A stretch of 64,000 nt of DNA from Streptomyces iranensis (GTDB taxonomy: Bacteria > Actinomycetota > Actinomycetes > Streptomycetales > Streptomycetaceae). This document shows positions 1 through 8,291 of this stretch, piece by piece. The stretch lies in the NCBI RefSeq assembly GCF_017874715.1, contig NZ_JAGGLR010000002.1, positions 186,001 to 250,000 on the forward strand, read 5' to 3'. Below the pieces are notes generated by a model. The model was not told the DNA's origin. It was given only the letters and a program-made list of their open reading frames with translations, and did no database searches. How positions within the stretch are numbered: position 1 is the first letter of the stretch; each line of letters opens with the position of its first letter. The position numbers were made by a program, and so were the translations under genes.

Positions 1-43
1 CGGCCACGGCGATGAAGTAGCGCAGTTGTCGCAGGTCAAGCAT
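1..43 (-). CDS. LysR-family regulator, N-terminal end only (cut by window edge)
   Basis: The complement of 1-43 starts with ATG at 43 and reads MLDLRQLRYFIAVA, the classic first helix of LysR-type regulators. A ribosome binding site, CCTCGGAGG on the complement, lies just upstream at about 49-57. Only 14 residues are in the window, so no ligand domain can be described. The gene is divergent from the aldo-keto reductase at 186 and shares a 142-bp promoter region with it, the usual LysR arrangement. By inference it controls that neighbour. Confidence 0.8.
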   Translation of the reverse strand, partial: MLDLRQLRYFIAVA

Positions 44-70
44 GTAAGACCTCCGAGGACTCAAGTCTAT

Positions 71-85
71 CCAAGAGAGTCTTGG
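71..85. promoter_or_regulatory. Candidate LysR operator, perfect inverted repeat
   Basis: CCAAGA-GAG-TCTTGG is a perfect inverted repeat with six-base arms, midway between the LysR gene start (43) and the aldo-keto reductase start (186). Position and symmetry suit the binding site of the divergent LysR regulator. No binding is shown. Confidence 0.55.
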
Positions 86-185
86 ACAGTCTGAAGTCCC
101 GATCCTAACGTCGAAGGCGAACGAACGGCGGACCGGCCGAAGGCCATGAGTCCGTCCCTTCCCCCTCTCTCCGCAAGGACACTTC

Positions 186-1196
186 ATGACCATCACGTCT
201 CTGCTCCCGGGCCGCCTCGGACTGGGCACGGCCCCGCTGGGCAGCATGTTCCGCGACGTCTCCGACGAGGAGGCCGCCGCGACCGTGGACGCCGCCTGGG
301 ACCACGGCATCCGCTACTACGACACCGCCCCCTTCTACGGCGCGGGCCTGGCGGAGATACGCCTCGGCGACGCGCTCGCCGGGCGCCCCCGCGACAGTTA
401 CGTGCTCAGCACCAAGGTGGGCCGCGTCATCCTCGACGAGATCGAGGACCCCGCCACCCGTGAACTCGGCGAGAAGGGCGGTCTGTTCGAGCACGGCCGT
501 CCCAACAAGCTCGTGCACGAATGGACGGCCGACGCCACCAAGCGGTCCATCGAGGACAGCCTGCGGCGCCTGCGCACCGACCGGCTCGACATCGTCTGGG
601 TCCACGACGTGGCCCAGGACTTCCACGGCGACGAGTGGCTCGCCGTCTACGAGAGCGCCCGCACCGGCGCCTTCCGCGTCCTGCAGCAGCTGCGCGACGA
701 GGGCGTGATCAAGGCGTGGGGACTCGGCGTCAACCGCGTCGAACCCATCGAGCTCACCCTCGACCTGGACGAGCCGAAGCCGGACGCCTTCCTGCTGGCC
801 GGGCGCTACACCCTGCTGGACCACGACCGCGCCCTGCAGCGCCTGCTCCCCACGGCGGCCGACCAGGACGTCAGTCTCGTCGTCGGCGGCCCCTACAGCT
901 CCGGCATCCTCGCGGGCGGCACCCACTTCGAATACCAGGACGCGCCCGCGCACATCATCGAGAAGGTGGCGCGCATCAAGGAGCTCGCCGAGCGGCACGG
1001 CGTCAGCGTCAAGGCGGCCGCCCTGCAGTTCTCCCTGGCCCACCCGGCGGCCGCCGCCGTGATCCCGGGCGCGACCCGGCCCAGCCGTATCGCCGAGGAC
1101 GTCGCTGCCCTCGACGAGGCCATCCCCGCGGCGTTCTGGGCCGAGCTCCGCGAGGCCGGACTGGTCTCCCCCCTCGCGCCCCTGCCCACCGCCTGA
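186..1196 (+). CDS. Aldo/keto reductase (pyridoxal/sugar dehydrogenase-like)
   Basis: This 336-residue cytoplasmic oxidoreductase has the AKR barrel pattern. The expected catalytic tetrad is visible as Asp46 and Tyr51 in the YYDTAPFYG stretch, Lys77 in STKVG and His140 in IVWVH. The family uses NAD(P)H to interconvert carbonyls and alcohols; this branch includes L-fucose/D-threo-aldose and pyridoxal 4-dehydrogenases, but the substrate cannot be read from sequence. The ATG at 186 follows AAGGAC. An SRPBCC protein follows 36 bases downstream, and a LysR gene is divergent upstream, suggesting an inducible two-gene unit. Confidence 0.85.
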   Translation: MTITSLLPGRLGLGTAPLGSMFRDVSDEEAAATVDAAWDHGIRYYDTAPFYGAGLAEIRLGDALAGRPRDSYVLSTKVGRVILDEIEDPATRELGEKGGLFEHGRPNKLVHEWTADATKRSIEDSLRRLRTDRLDIVWVHDVAQDFHGDEWLAVYESARTGAFRVLQQLRDEGVIKAWGLGVNRVEPIELTLDLDEPKPDAFLLAGRYTLLDHDRALQRLLPTAADQDVSLVVGGPYSSGILAGGTHFEYQDAPAHIIEKVARIKELAERHGVSVKAAALQFSLAHPAAAAVIPGATRPSRIAEDVAALDEAIPAAFWAELREAGLVSPLAPLPTA

Positions 1197-1232
1197 CGAT
1201 CCCCCTCCCCCCATCCCGACAGGAGCATCTCC

Positions 1233-1661
1233 ATGGCCTCCACCACCGCCACCGTCGACCTGCCCGTACCACCGGATCGGGTGTGGCAGCTCATCGGCGG
1301 CTTCGACGCGCTGCCCGACTGGCTGCCGTACATCTCCGAGAGCGTCGCCGCCGAGGGCGGCCGCGTCCGCCGACTGCGCAACGAGGAAGGCGGCGTGATC
1401 GTCGAGCGGCTCGTGGCCTTCGACGACGCCGCCCACTCGTACAGCTACGCCATCCTGGATGCGCCGTTCCCGGTGACCGACTACCTCTCCACGCTGCGTG
1501 TGCGCGAGGTCCCCGGCCGGTCCGACGCGTCGCGCGTCGAGTGGTCCGGGGAGTTCACCCCCACCGGCGTCAGCGACGACGAAGCCGTCGCGCTCTTCCA
1601 CGGCATCTATGCCGACGGGCTCGCCGCCCTGCGCAACACCCTGGCGGACCGAGCCGCCTGA
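1233..1661 (+). CDS. SRPBCC/polyketide-cyclase-like ligand-binding protein
   Basis: A 142-residue protein that begins with a conserved START-like strand (VDLPVPPDRVWQLIGGFDAL) and continues with the YSYAILDAPFPV and SRVEWSGEF strands typical of MxaD/cyclase-like SRPBCC proteins. These form a hydrophobic cup; some act as cyclases and many only bind ligands. Start ATG 1233 is preceded by AGGAGCATCTCC. It is probably co-transcribed with the aldo-keto reductase. No specific reaction is assigned. Confidence 0.8.
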   Translation: MASTTATVDLPVPPDRVWQLIGGFDALPDWLPYISESVAAEGGRVRRLRNEEGGVIVERLVAFDDAAHSYSYAILDAPFPVTDYLSTLRVREVPGRSDASRVEWSGEFTPTGVSDDEAVALFHGIYADGLAALRNTLADRAA

Positions 1662-1690
1662 CGGGCCGCCACGCAGGGGTATTACGACGA

Positions 1691-1728
1691 GCCGCCCGCC
1701 CGGGAGCAACCCGCACCCGGGCGGCGGC
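1691..1728. terminator. GC-rich hairpin between convergent genes
   Basis: GCCGC-C-CGCCCGGG pairs with CCCGGGCG-GCGGC around an 11-base loop (13 pairs, one bulged C). It lies between the convergent SRPBCC and LacI genes and probably acts in both directions. There is no U-tract, as is common in Streptomyces. Confidence 0.6.
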
Positions 1729-1743
1729 GTTCAATAACACCGT

Positions 1744-1824
1744 CCCAAGACACCGCCCCAAGACACCGCCCCGAAACGGCACCCCGAGACGCCGAGCCCA
1801 AAGCGGCGGCCCCGAGACGCCGTC
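1744..1824. repeat. Six degenerate 13-14-bp tandem repeats
   Basis: Two perfect copies of CCCAAGACACCGC (1744-1756, 1757-1769) are followed by four drifting copies: CCCGAAACGGCAC, CCCGAGACGCCGAG, CCCAAAGCGGCGGC and CCCGAGACGCCGTC. The last copy runs into the LacI stop codon. The array fills the spacer between convergent genes and looks like slippage-derived sequence. Confidence 0.75.
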
Positions 1825-2824
1825 AGGAGGCGGGCGTATGCGCGGTGGACCGCCGGATCACCAGCTCGGCCGGGAACTCGCGGCGCCGGGCGGGCAGCGT
1901 GCGGTCCTCGATCCGCTCGATCAGCATCCGCACCGCCATCCGCGCCATGTCCGTGATCGGCTGCCGCACCGTGGTCAGGCCGTACGCCTCCCACGCGGCC
2001 ATGGCGATGTCGTCGTACCCGACCACCCAGACGTCCTCCGGGACCCGCACGCCCAGCGAGATCGCGCCGTCCACGGCACCGAGGGCGGTGAGGTCGTTGG
2101 CGCAGAAGACGGCGGACGGGGGCTGCGGGCGGTCGAGCAGTTCGCGCATCGCCGCGCGCGCCGTGTCGTGGGAGAAGTCCCCCGGCCGCACCAGCTCGGG
2201 CGCCAGTGAGTGCCCGAGTTCGTCGAGCGTCTCGCGGAAGCCGCGCTCCCGGTGGAGCGCGGTGCTGGCCGACTGCGGTCCGCGCAGAAATCCGATGCGC
2301 TCGTGTCCGGCCCGGACCAGGTACCGGGCGGCGAGCCGCCCCCCGGCCACGTTGTCGGCGGTGACCTGGTCGCAGCCGATGTGGTCCAGGCCACGGTGAA
2401 GCAGCACCACGGGCTCGTTGCGCTGCAGCGCCTCTTCGAGCGGCTTGGACATCTCCGTCACCGTGGTGAACAGGAGCCCGTCCACCGCGCCTTCGCGGAT
2501 CGCCTCGAGGGCGCCGGCCTCGCTCGGGCCGGTGGCGTTCCACAGGGTCATCCGCTGCCCGGCGCGGCCGAGTTCATCGCTGACCGCCTCCAGCAGCTGC
2601 GGATAGAAGGGGTTGGTGATGTCCGCCACGACCACGCCGATCGTGCCGGCGCGCCGGGTGCGCATGGCCCTGGCGGCCGCGTTGGGGTGATATCCGGCCT
2701 GCTTCATGGCGCTCAGGACGCGTTCCCTGGTCTCCGGGGAGACCCTGGCGCTGCCCTGCAGCACCCGGGAGACGGTCGCCTGCGACACTCCGGCCAGCCG
2801 GGCCACGTCCTGGCTGGTGACCAC
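1823..2824 (-). CDS. LacI-family transcriptional regulator
   Basis: A 333-residue protein with an N-terminal helix-turn-helix (TSQDVARLAGVSQATVSRVL) and hinge helix, followed by a periplasmic-binding-protein-like effector domain (TIGVVVADITNPFYPQLLEAV onward). GTG start at 2824 follows GGAGGAGCT. LacI proteins usually repress catabolic genes until a small molecule binds. The gene is divergent from the HisD-like dehydrogenase/MHS transporter pair, and the intergenic space carries three copies of one palindromic site, so it very likely represses both itself and that operon. Confidence 0.93.
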   Translation of the reverse strand: MVTSQDVARLAGVSQATVSRVLQGSARVSPETRERVLSAMKQAGYHPNAAARAMRTRRAGTIGVVVADITNPFYPQLLEAVSDELGRAGQRMTLWNATGPSEAGALEAIREGAVDGLLFTTVTEMSKPLEEALQRNEPVVLLHRGLDHIGCDQVTADNVAGGRLAARYLVRAGHERIGFLRGPQSASTALHRERGFRETLDELGHSLAPELVRPGDFSHDTARAAMRELLDRPQPPSAVFCANDLTALGAVDGAISLGVRVPEDVWVVGYDDIAMAAWEAYGLTTVRQPITDMARMAVRMLIERIEDRTLPARRREFPAELVIRRSTAHTPAS

Positions 2825-2881
2825 AGCTCCTCCGTAGGGCCGGATCCGCGGGGCCGTGTCCGGCCCGGCGGCGCTTATGGG

Positions 2882-2895
2882 TGTTTACGTAGTCA
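2882..2895. promoter_or_regulatory. LacI operator copy 1 (autoregulatory side)
   Basis: TGTTTACGTAGTCA, centred on ACGT, sits 58 bases upstream of the lacI-type start. It matches the two other copies nearer the dehydrogenase gene at 13 of 14 (2957-2970) and 12 of 14 (2992-3005) positions. Confidence 0.7.
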
Positions 2896-2953
2896 TCCTA
2901 GCGGCGCACCCGCCACCGCTCCGCCGGGGCCGTCGGCAAAAGATCTTCCGGAT

Positions 2954-3008
2954 GCATGTTTACGTATTCACGGCGAAGGCGTACGGTCCCATGAATACGT
3001 AACCATGC
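2954..3008. promoter_or_regulatory. Paired LacI operators forming a 17-bp-armed inverted repeat
   Basis: TGTTTACGTATTCA (2957-2970) and its inverted copy TGAATACGTAACCA (2992-3005) lie 21 bases apart. The wider arms 2954-2970 and 2992-3008 match at 16 of 17 positions. Each 14-mer has the central CG dyad typical of LacI-family sites. The pair brackets the expected promoter of the dehydrogenase operon, and the second copy covers an alternative ATG at 3005, which argues for translation from 3041. Confidence 0.75.
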
Positions 3009-3040
3009 GTCCGAGAGGGCGCCGAGAGATTGGCTCCGTC

Positions 3041-4360
3041 ATGGTCCTGACCCTGAAAGCCGCCGCCGCCGCGAAGAGCACGCCCGGCAGCAGCAGCCCT
3101 GAGGTCACCGACGCCGTCGCCGGGATCATTTCCGACATCCGCTCGCGCGGCGACGCCGCCGTCCGCGAGTACTCCGCCCGCTTCGACCGCTGGGAGCCGG
3201 AGTCCTTCCGGCTGACGGCGGAGGAGATCGAGGAGATCGTCGCCCGCGTCCCGGAGCAGGTGCTGGAGGACATCCGCTTCGTCCAGCGCCAGGTGCGCGC
3301 CTTCGCGGAGCGGCAGCTGGCCTCCCTGAGCGAGTTCGAGATGGAGACGCTGCCCGGCGTCTCGCTGGGGCAGAAGCACATCCCGGTCGCCGCGGCCGGT
3401 GCCTATGTGCCGGGCGGCCGCTACCCGCTGCTGGCCTCGGCGCACATGACCATCGTGACCGCCAAGACCGCCGGGGTGCCGAGGGTCGTGGCGTGCACGC
3501 CGCCCATCCGGGGCGAGGTGCCCGACGCCACGGTCGCGGCCATGCACCTGGCCGGAGCCGATGAGATCCATCTGCTGGGCGGGGTGCAGGCGATCACCGC
3601 CATGGCCCTGGGCACCGAGAGCATCAGCAAGGTCGATCTGCTCGCCGGGCCGGGCAACGCGTATGTGGCCGAGGCCAAGCGCCAGCTGTTCGGCGAGGTG
3701 GGCATCGACCTGTTCGCCGGGCCGACCGAGACCCTGGTGGTCGCCGACGAGCACGCCGACCCGTTCATCGCGGCCGTGGACCTGCTCAGCCAGGCCGAGC
3801 ACGGGCCGGACTCCCCGGCGGTGCTGATCACCACGTCGGAGCGGATCGGCCGCGAGGTCATCGCGCACATCGAGGAGATCCTGCCGGACCTGCCGACCCG
3901 CGATCTGGCCGGGCCCGCGTGGCGGGACCACGGTGAGGTCCATGTCGTCGACGACCTCGACGCGGCGTACGCGCTGGCCGACTCCTACGCCAGTGAGCAC
4001 GTCCAGATCCTCACCGCCGAGCCCCGCAAGGCCCTGGACGCCATGCGGAACTTCGGCGCGCTGTTCCTGGGCGAGGGGACCTGTGTCTCCTACGGGGACA
4101 AGGTGATCGGCACCAACCATGTGCTGCCCACGCGCGGCGCGGCGCGCTACACCGGTGGCCTGTGGGTCGGGAAGTACCTCAAGACGGTCACCTACCAGCA
4201 GGTCACCGACCCGGCGTCGAGCGCGCGGCTGGGCGAGGTCTGCGGCCGGGCGGCGCGGACCGAGCTCTTCGAGGGCCACGCCCGCTCCGGCGACGTCCGG
4301 GCGGCCAAGTACGCCGGAGCGCCCCTGGCCTGGGCCCCCGACCACTCCTTCGGCGCCTGA
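3041..4360 (+). CDS. Histidinol-dehydrogenase-family NAD-dependent dehydrogenase (catabolic paralogue)
   Basis: A 439-residue protein with HisD hallmarks: LLAGPGNAYVAEAKRQL (200-216), LFAGPTETLV, the SQAEHG motif with Gln251 and His254, and GTNHVLPT with His360. Family members oxidise an alcohol through an aldehyde to a carboxylate using NAD and Zn. The region after NHVLPT reads YTGGLWVGKYLK instead of the YTATCSSLGLADF type found in biosynthetic HisD. Together with the LacI regulator and transporter this suggests another substrate, as in sulfopropanediol dehydrogenase HpsN. Start 3041 is preferred over 3005 because the latter overlaps an operator; the ribosome binding site is weak. It is followed by an MHS transporter after 63 bases. 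Confidence 0.82.
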   Translation: MVLTLKAAAAAKSTPGSSSPEVTDAVAGIISDIRSRGDAAVREYSARFDRWEPESFRLTAEEIEEIVARVPEQVLEDIRFVQRQVRAFAERQLASLSEFEMETLPGVSLGQKHIPVAAAGAYVPGGRYPLLASAHMTIVTAKTAGVPRVVACTPPIRGEVPDATVAAMHLAGADEIHLLGGVQAITAMALGTESISKVDLLAGPGNAYVAEAKRQLFGEVGIDLFAGPTETLVVADEHADPFIAAVDLLSQAEHGPDSPAVLITTSERIGREVIAHIEEILPDLPTRDLAGPAWRDHGEVHVVDDLDAAYALADSYASEHVQILTAEPRKALDAMRNFGALFLGEGTCVSYGDKVIGTNHVLPTRGAARYTGGLWVGKYLKTVTYQQVTDPASSARLGEVCGRAARTELFEGHARSGDVRAAKYAGAPLAWAPDHSFGA

Positions 4361-4423
4361 CCCCCGTCCGACCCATCCCATCGGCATCCGCGGAAGAGCC
4401 GCGCGGAAGAGGAGGAGGCAGCC

Positions 4424-5782
4424 ATGCCCTCCGGAGCATCGACGGCGCCAGGGGCCCCGGCCAGGCGGGCACTGTCGTCCAGCACCATCGGCAGCGTGAT
4501 CGAGTGGTACGACTTCACGATCTACGGGACCGCGGCCGCCCTGGTCATCAACCGGCTGTTCTTCCCGCAGGTCAGCTCGGCCGCCGGGATCATGGCCGCC
4601 TTCGCGACCTTCGCGGCCGGGTTCCTGGCCCGCCCGGTGGGCGGATTCGTGGCCGGGCACTACGGGGACAAGGTCAGCCGCAAGGCCACCCTCGTGGTGA
4701 CACTGACCGTGATGGGGGCGGCCACGACGCTGATCGGCCTGCTGCCGACCCACGCCCAGATCGGTCTGTGGGCGCCGATCCTGCTGGTCCTCCTGCGCCT
4801 GGTGCAGGGGTTCGCGGTCGGCGGGGAGTGGGGTGGCGCGGTGCTCATGGCGGTCGAGCACGCGCCGAGCGGCCGGCGCGGGCTGTACGGGGCTTGGCCG
4901 CAGACCGGGGTCTCGGCGGGGCTGCTGCTGGGCACCGGTGTCTTCAGCGCCGTGTCCCTGCTGCCGGATGAGCAGTTCCTGGCGTGGGGGTGGCGGCTGC
5001 CCTTCCTCGCCAGCGCGCTGCTGGCCGGTGTCGGCCTCTACATCCGGTTCCGGATCTCGGAGCCCGAGTCGATCGTCCAGGCCGCGGAGAGCGGAGGGCG
5101 GTCCCGGCGGCCTCTGGTCGACGTGGTGCGCAAGCACCCCAGGGAGGTGCTGATCGCCATCGGTGCCCGGTTCGCGGAGGGCGGCAACTACTACATCTTC
5201 ACCGTCTTCATCCTCACCTACCTCTCCGAAGAGCTCGATCTGTCACGGCAGGTGGGACTGACGGGGGTGATGATCGCCGCCGCGGTGGACATCGCGGTGA
5301 TCCCGCTGTGGGGTGCGCTCTCGGACCGGGTGGGCCGCCGGCCGGTGTTCATCGGGGGCGCGCTCTTCATGGCGGCCTTCGCGGGACCGTTCTTCCTGAT
5401 GGTCGACACCCGGTCGCCGGTGCTGATCTGTCTGGCCCTGGTCGTGATGATGGCCCTGGGACATGGCGCGGTGTTCGGCCCGCTGGCCGCGTTCTACGCC
5501 GAGCTGTTCCCCGCCCGGGTCCGGTACAGCGGAGTGTCGGTCGGCTACCAGGCGGGCAGTGTGGTGCTCGGCGGCTTCACTCCGATGCTGGCCACCTCGG
5601 TGGTCCTGTGGAGCGGCGGAGCGTCCTGGAGTCTGATGGCCCTGGTGGCCGCGGGCGCCCTCATCGCCGCGGCGACGATGGCGGTCGCTCCCGAGACCTT
5701 CCGGCGAAGCCTGGACTCGGAGGCGGGCGCGGCCACGCGGGACGGCGCGGTGAGCCGGGAAGCGGTGACGACTCCGACTTAA
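4424..5782 (+). CDS. MFS transporter, metabolite:H+ symporter (MHS/ShiA-like) family
   Basis: A 452-residue integral membrane protein with twelve predicted hydrophobic segments. MHS signatures are visible: SVIEWYDFTIYG near the N terminus, ARPVGGFVAGHYGDKVSRK in the loop between helices 2 and 3, and RLVQGFAVGGEWGGAV. The family imports organic acids, osmolytes or shikimate-like compounds with protons. ATG 4424 follows GAGGAGGCAGCC. As second gene of the LacI-controlled unit it probably imports the substrate of the upstream dehydrogenase. It is a clear paralogue of the transporter at 41055. Confidence 0.88.
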   Translation: MPSGASTAPGAPARRALSSSTIGSVIEWYDFTIYGTAAALVINRLFFPQVSSAAGIMAAFATFAAGFLARPVGGFVAGHYGDKVSRKATLVVTLTVMGAATTLIGLLPTHAQIGLWAPILLVLLRLVQGFAVGGEWGGAVLMAVEHAPSGRRGLYGAWPQTGVSAGLLLGTGVFSAVSLLPDEQFLAWGWRLPFLASALLAGVGLYIRFRISEPESIVQAAESGGRSRRPLVDVVRKHPREVLIAIGARFAEGGNYYIFTVFILTYLSEELDLSRQVGLTGVMIAAAVDIAVIPLWGALSDRVGRRPVFIGGALFMAAFAGPFFLMVDTRSPVLICLALVVMMALGHGAVFGPLAAFYAELFPARVRYSGVSVGYQAGSVVLGGFTPMLATSVVLWSGGASWSLMALVAAGALIAAATMAVAPETFRRSLDSEAGAATRDGAVSREAVTTPT

Positions 5783-5795
5783 GTCCGCATACGGC

Positions 5796-5835
5796 AGATG
5801 AGCGGGTTTCCGGCGCGCCGGAAACCCGCTCATCT
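5796..5835. terminator. 40-nt perfect palindrome, strong hairpin terminator
   Basis: AGATGAGCGGGTTTCCGGCG is followed immediately by its exact reverse complement, giving 20-bp arms with no spacer. It starts 13 bases after the transporter stop codon. An RNA hairpin here would be exceptionally stable and would terminate the LacI-controlled operon. Confidence 0.8.
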
Positions 5836-6195
5836 CATTTCCCGTACGCCACGTCCTTGACGGCCTGAAACCAATTCGGATGGGCGGCCGGACCCGTCGG
5901 AATGGGTTTCTGAACGGCACCCGAGCGGCCACAGGTATTGCTGCGGCGCGCCTTTCTTCATTATCGGGCAGGAGTTCGACGTCCGTCCATATCGCGAGCA
6001 TGGCCGACCCGGCCCCGTTGCGCCCGTCGCCGCGAGGGCCGCCGAGTTCGCCGATCCACTGACACCGCCGCTTCTCCGTTCCCCTTCACCCCCTGGTGAA
6101 GCACCCGTCCCAGCCGGATCTCGGGCTCCTTCCAGGGAAAATCCAGCAAGTCGAAATTCCGTCAGCCACAAGGTCAACCCTTTTAGGACTTTACC
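5836..6195. other. Intergenic stretch without a supported gene
   Basis: About 360 bases separate the hairpin from the oxidase promoter. Short open frames exist on both strands (for example the complement of 5830-6177), but none has a convincing start signal, recognisable motif or steady codon bias. Base composition falls sharply in AT-direction after about 6120. Confidence 0.5.
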
Positions 6196-6233
6196 TATAC
6201 ATTACCTTGCGAAAGAAACGAGAAATCGTTTCT
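6196..6233 (+). promoter_or_regulatory. AT-rich promoter/leader with GAAA-loop hairpin
   Basis: TATACA at 6196-6201 is a good -10 candidate in unusually AT-rich DNA. Just downstream, AGAAACGA-GAAA-TCGTTTCT (6214-6233) is a perfect 8-bp inverted repeat around GAAA, so it would lie in the 5' untranslated leader of the oxidase operon. It could be an operator or an RNA hairpin with a GNRA loop. Confidence 0.5.
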
Positions 6234-6254
6234 GCAAATCTACGATCGCAAGCT

Positions 6255-8291
6255 ATGACCGACGCTCCACGCGATAACTCCGCCACCCGTGCGCGCTGGC
6301 AGACCTGTCTCAAGCTGGCCCGCGAACTCCTCCTCATCGGACCGGACGACACCGACCTCAAACTCGGCTATCTCCACACCCTCATCGACTCGGGCAGCCT
6401 CGGCGTCACCCGCCACCCCCGCAAGAAGATCCTCATCATCGGTGCCGGTATCACCGGCCTGGTGGCCGGCCGCCTGCTCAAGGACGCGGGCCACGACGTC
6501 ACCATCCTGGAGGCCAACACCGGCCGTGCCGGCGGGCGCATCAAGACCTTCCGCACCACCAAGCACCACCAGCCGTTCGACGACGCCGCGCAGTACGCCG
6601 AGGCCGGCGCCATGCGGCTGCCCGACTTCCACCCGCTCGTCCTCGCCCTCGTCGACAAACTCGGGCTCGGCCGCCGCCTGTTCTACAACGTGGACGTCGA
6701 CCCCGCCACCGGCAGCGGCCCCGATGTCCCCGTCCCCCCGGTGACGTACACCTCCTTCACCGGCCGCACCTGGACCTACGGCGACGACAGCCCCGACTTC
6801 CGCGCGCCCGACAAGCGCGGCAACACCTGGATCCGCACCAACCGCGTCCAGGTGCGGCGCGCCGACTACAGCGCCGTCCCGGAGAAGATCAACGAGGGTT
6901 TCCACCTCACCGACGACGAGGTCCGCGCCCCCGCCGTGCAGATGGTCGACGACGCGCTGGAGAGCGTGCGGGACTACTACTCCGACGTCGTGGACGGGAA
7001 GCGGGTCAACAAGCCGCTCGAGGAGTGGATCGAGGGCTGGGCCCGGGTGATCCGTGACTTCGACGGCTATTCGATGGGCGGCTTCCTGCGCGACTACGCC
7101 GGGCTCAGCGACGAGGCCATCGAGGCGGTCGGAACGCTGGAGAACATGTCCTCGCGGCTCCATCTCTCCTTCTTCCACAGCTTCCTGAGCCACACCGACA
7201 TCAACCCCGGTGTGCGCTACTGGGAGATACCCGGCGGCAGCTGGCGACTGCCGGACGCCCTCCACCGGGGCCTGCGCGACGAGGTGCGGTTCGGTCACCG
7301 CATGATCCGCCTGGAGTATTTCGACCCCAGCCGCGACTCCGCCCCCGAGGGCACCGGCGCCGTCGCACCCGACGGCTGGGGCGTGGCCGTGCAGACCGTC
7401 GCCGAGGACAATCCGGCGGGTCCCACCCGCCTGTGGACCGCGGACCTGGCGATCGTCACCATCCCGTTCTCCACCCTGCGCTTCGTGGAGATCGTCCCCT
7501 CGATGTCGTACAAGAAGCGCCGCGCCATCATCGAGACCCACTACGACTCGGCCACCAAGGTGCTGCTGGAGTTCAGCCACCGGTGGTGGGAGTTCACCGA
7601 GGACGACTGGCGCAGCGAGCTCGAGAGCATCACACCGGGCCTCTACGAGTACTACCAACGCGGCGGCGAGACCGGTACCGATCCCGTTCCCGCGCTCGCC
7701 GAGGCGGGCCGCGACCTGCTCGGCGCCGCGGTCAAGGACAGCGGTGTCACCGAGGAGTTACGCCAGGTCAACAGCGTCATGCCGCTGCGCGGCCCCGCCG
7801 TACGACCCGCCACTCACTGCTTCGGTGGCGGCTCCGCCACCGACAACCCCAACCGGTTCATCTACTACCCCTCGCATCCGGTCGAGGGCAGCACCGGTGG
7901 TGTGGTGCTCGCCTCGTACTCCTGGTCCGACGACGCCGCGCGCTGGGACTCCATGCGCGAGGTGGAGCGCTATGTCTACGCCCTGCGCAACCTCCAGGCC
8001 CTGCACGGACGCCGCATCGAGGTGTTCTTCACCGGCCTGGGCACCACCAAGAGCTGGGCCCGCGACCCGTACGCCTTCGGCGAGGCCGCCACGTACACCC
8101 CGCACCAGATGACCAGCTTCCACCTGGACGCCTCCCGCCCCGAGGGCCCGGTGCACTTCGCCGGGGAGCACACCTCCCTCAAACACGCCTGGATCGAGGG
8201 CGCCCTGGAGAGCGCCGTCCGCGCCGCCGTCGCCGTCCACCAGGCCCCGCCCCTCACCACGCCGGGCCCGAACCAGGAGGACCCCTCGTGA
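6255..8291 (+). CDS. FAD-dependent flavin monoamine / L-amino-acid oxidase
   Basis: A 678-residue flavoenzyme. After an N-terminal helical extension of about 58 residues comes [19 protein letters not shown] (dinucleotide fold, GxGxxG at 63-68), then [12 protein letters not shown]. The C-terminal FAD contact is [20 protein letters not shown]. This layout matches amine oxidases such as L-amino-acid, phenylalanine and tryptophan oxidases, which convert an amine to an imine/keto product with release of H2O2. ATG 6255 is chosen because upstream in-frame sequence is non-coding. Its TGA overlaps the GTG of the next gene (8288-8291), indicating translational coupling. By inference it supplies a 2-oxo acid to the following ThDP enzyme. 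Confidence 0.85.
   Translation: MTDAPRDNSATRARWQTCLKLARELLLIGPDDTDLKLGYLHTLIDSGSLGVTRHPRKKILIIGAGITGLVAGRLLKDAGHDVTILEANTGRAGGRIKTFRTTKHHQPFDDAAQYAEAGAMRLPDFHPLVLALVDKLGLGRRLFYNVDVDPATGSGPDVPVPPVTYTSFTGRTWTYGDDSPDFRAPDKRGNTWIRTNRVQVRRADYSAVPEKINEGFHLTDDEVRAPAVQMVDDALESVRDYYSDVVDGKRVNKPLEEWIEGWARVIRDFDGYSMGGFLRDYAGLSDEAIEAVGTLENMSSRLHLSFFHSFLSHTDINPGVRYWEIPGGSWRLPDALHRGLRDEVRFGHRMIRLEYFDPSRDSAPEGTGAVAPDGWGVAVQTVAEDNPAGPTRLWTADLAIVTIPFSTLRFVEIVPSMSYKKRRAIIETHYDSATKVLLEFSHRWWEFTEDDWRSELESITPGLYEYYQRGGETGTDPVPALAEAGRDLLGAAVKDSGVTEELRQVNSVMPLRGPAVRPATHCFGGGSATDNPNRFIYYPSHPVEGSTGGVVLASYSWSDDAARWDSMREVERYVYALRNLQALHGRRIEVFFTGLGTTKSWARDPYAFGEAATYTPHQMTSFHLDASRPEGPVHFAGEHTSLKHAWIEGALESAVRAAVAVHQAPPLTTPGPNQEDPS

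Noticed and set aside
105..1709. Long minus-strand open frame opposite the aldo-keto reductase
   Set aside because: Antisense shadow caused by third-position G/C. It has valine/glycine-rich low-information protein and no ribosome site, while the plus-strand genes have full motifs.
2210..3040. In-frame upstream extension of the HisD-like gene
   Set aside because: It crosses the LacI gene on the other strand and the operators. HisD similarity starts only after 3041.
2960..5137. 725-codon minus-strand frame across the HisD-like and transporter genes
   Set aside because: Shadow frame; it runs through two real genes and the LacI operators, with no recognisable domain.
5830..6177. 115-codon minus-strand frame in the gap before the oxidase operon
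   Set aside because: No ribosome site, no motif, irregular codon bias, and it overlaps the terminator arm.
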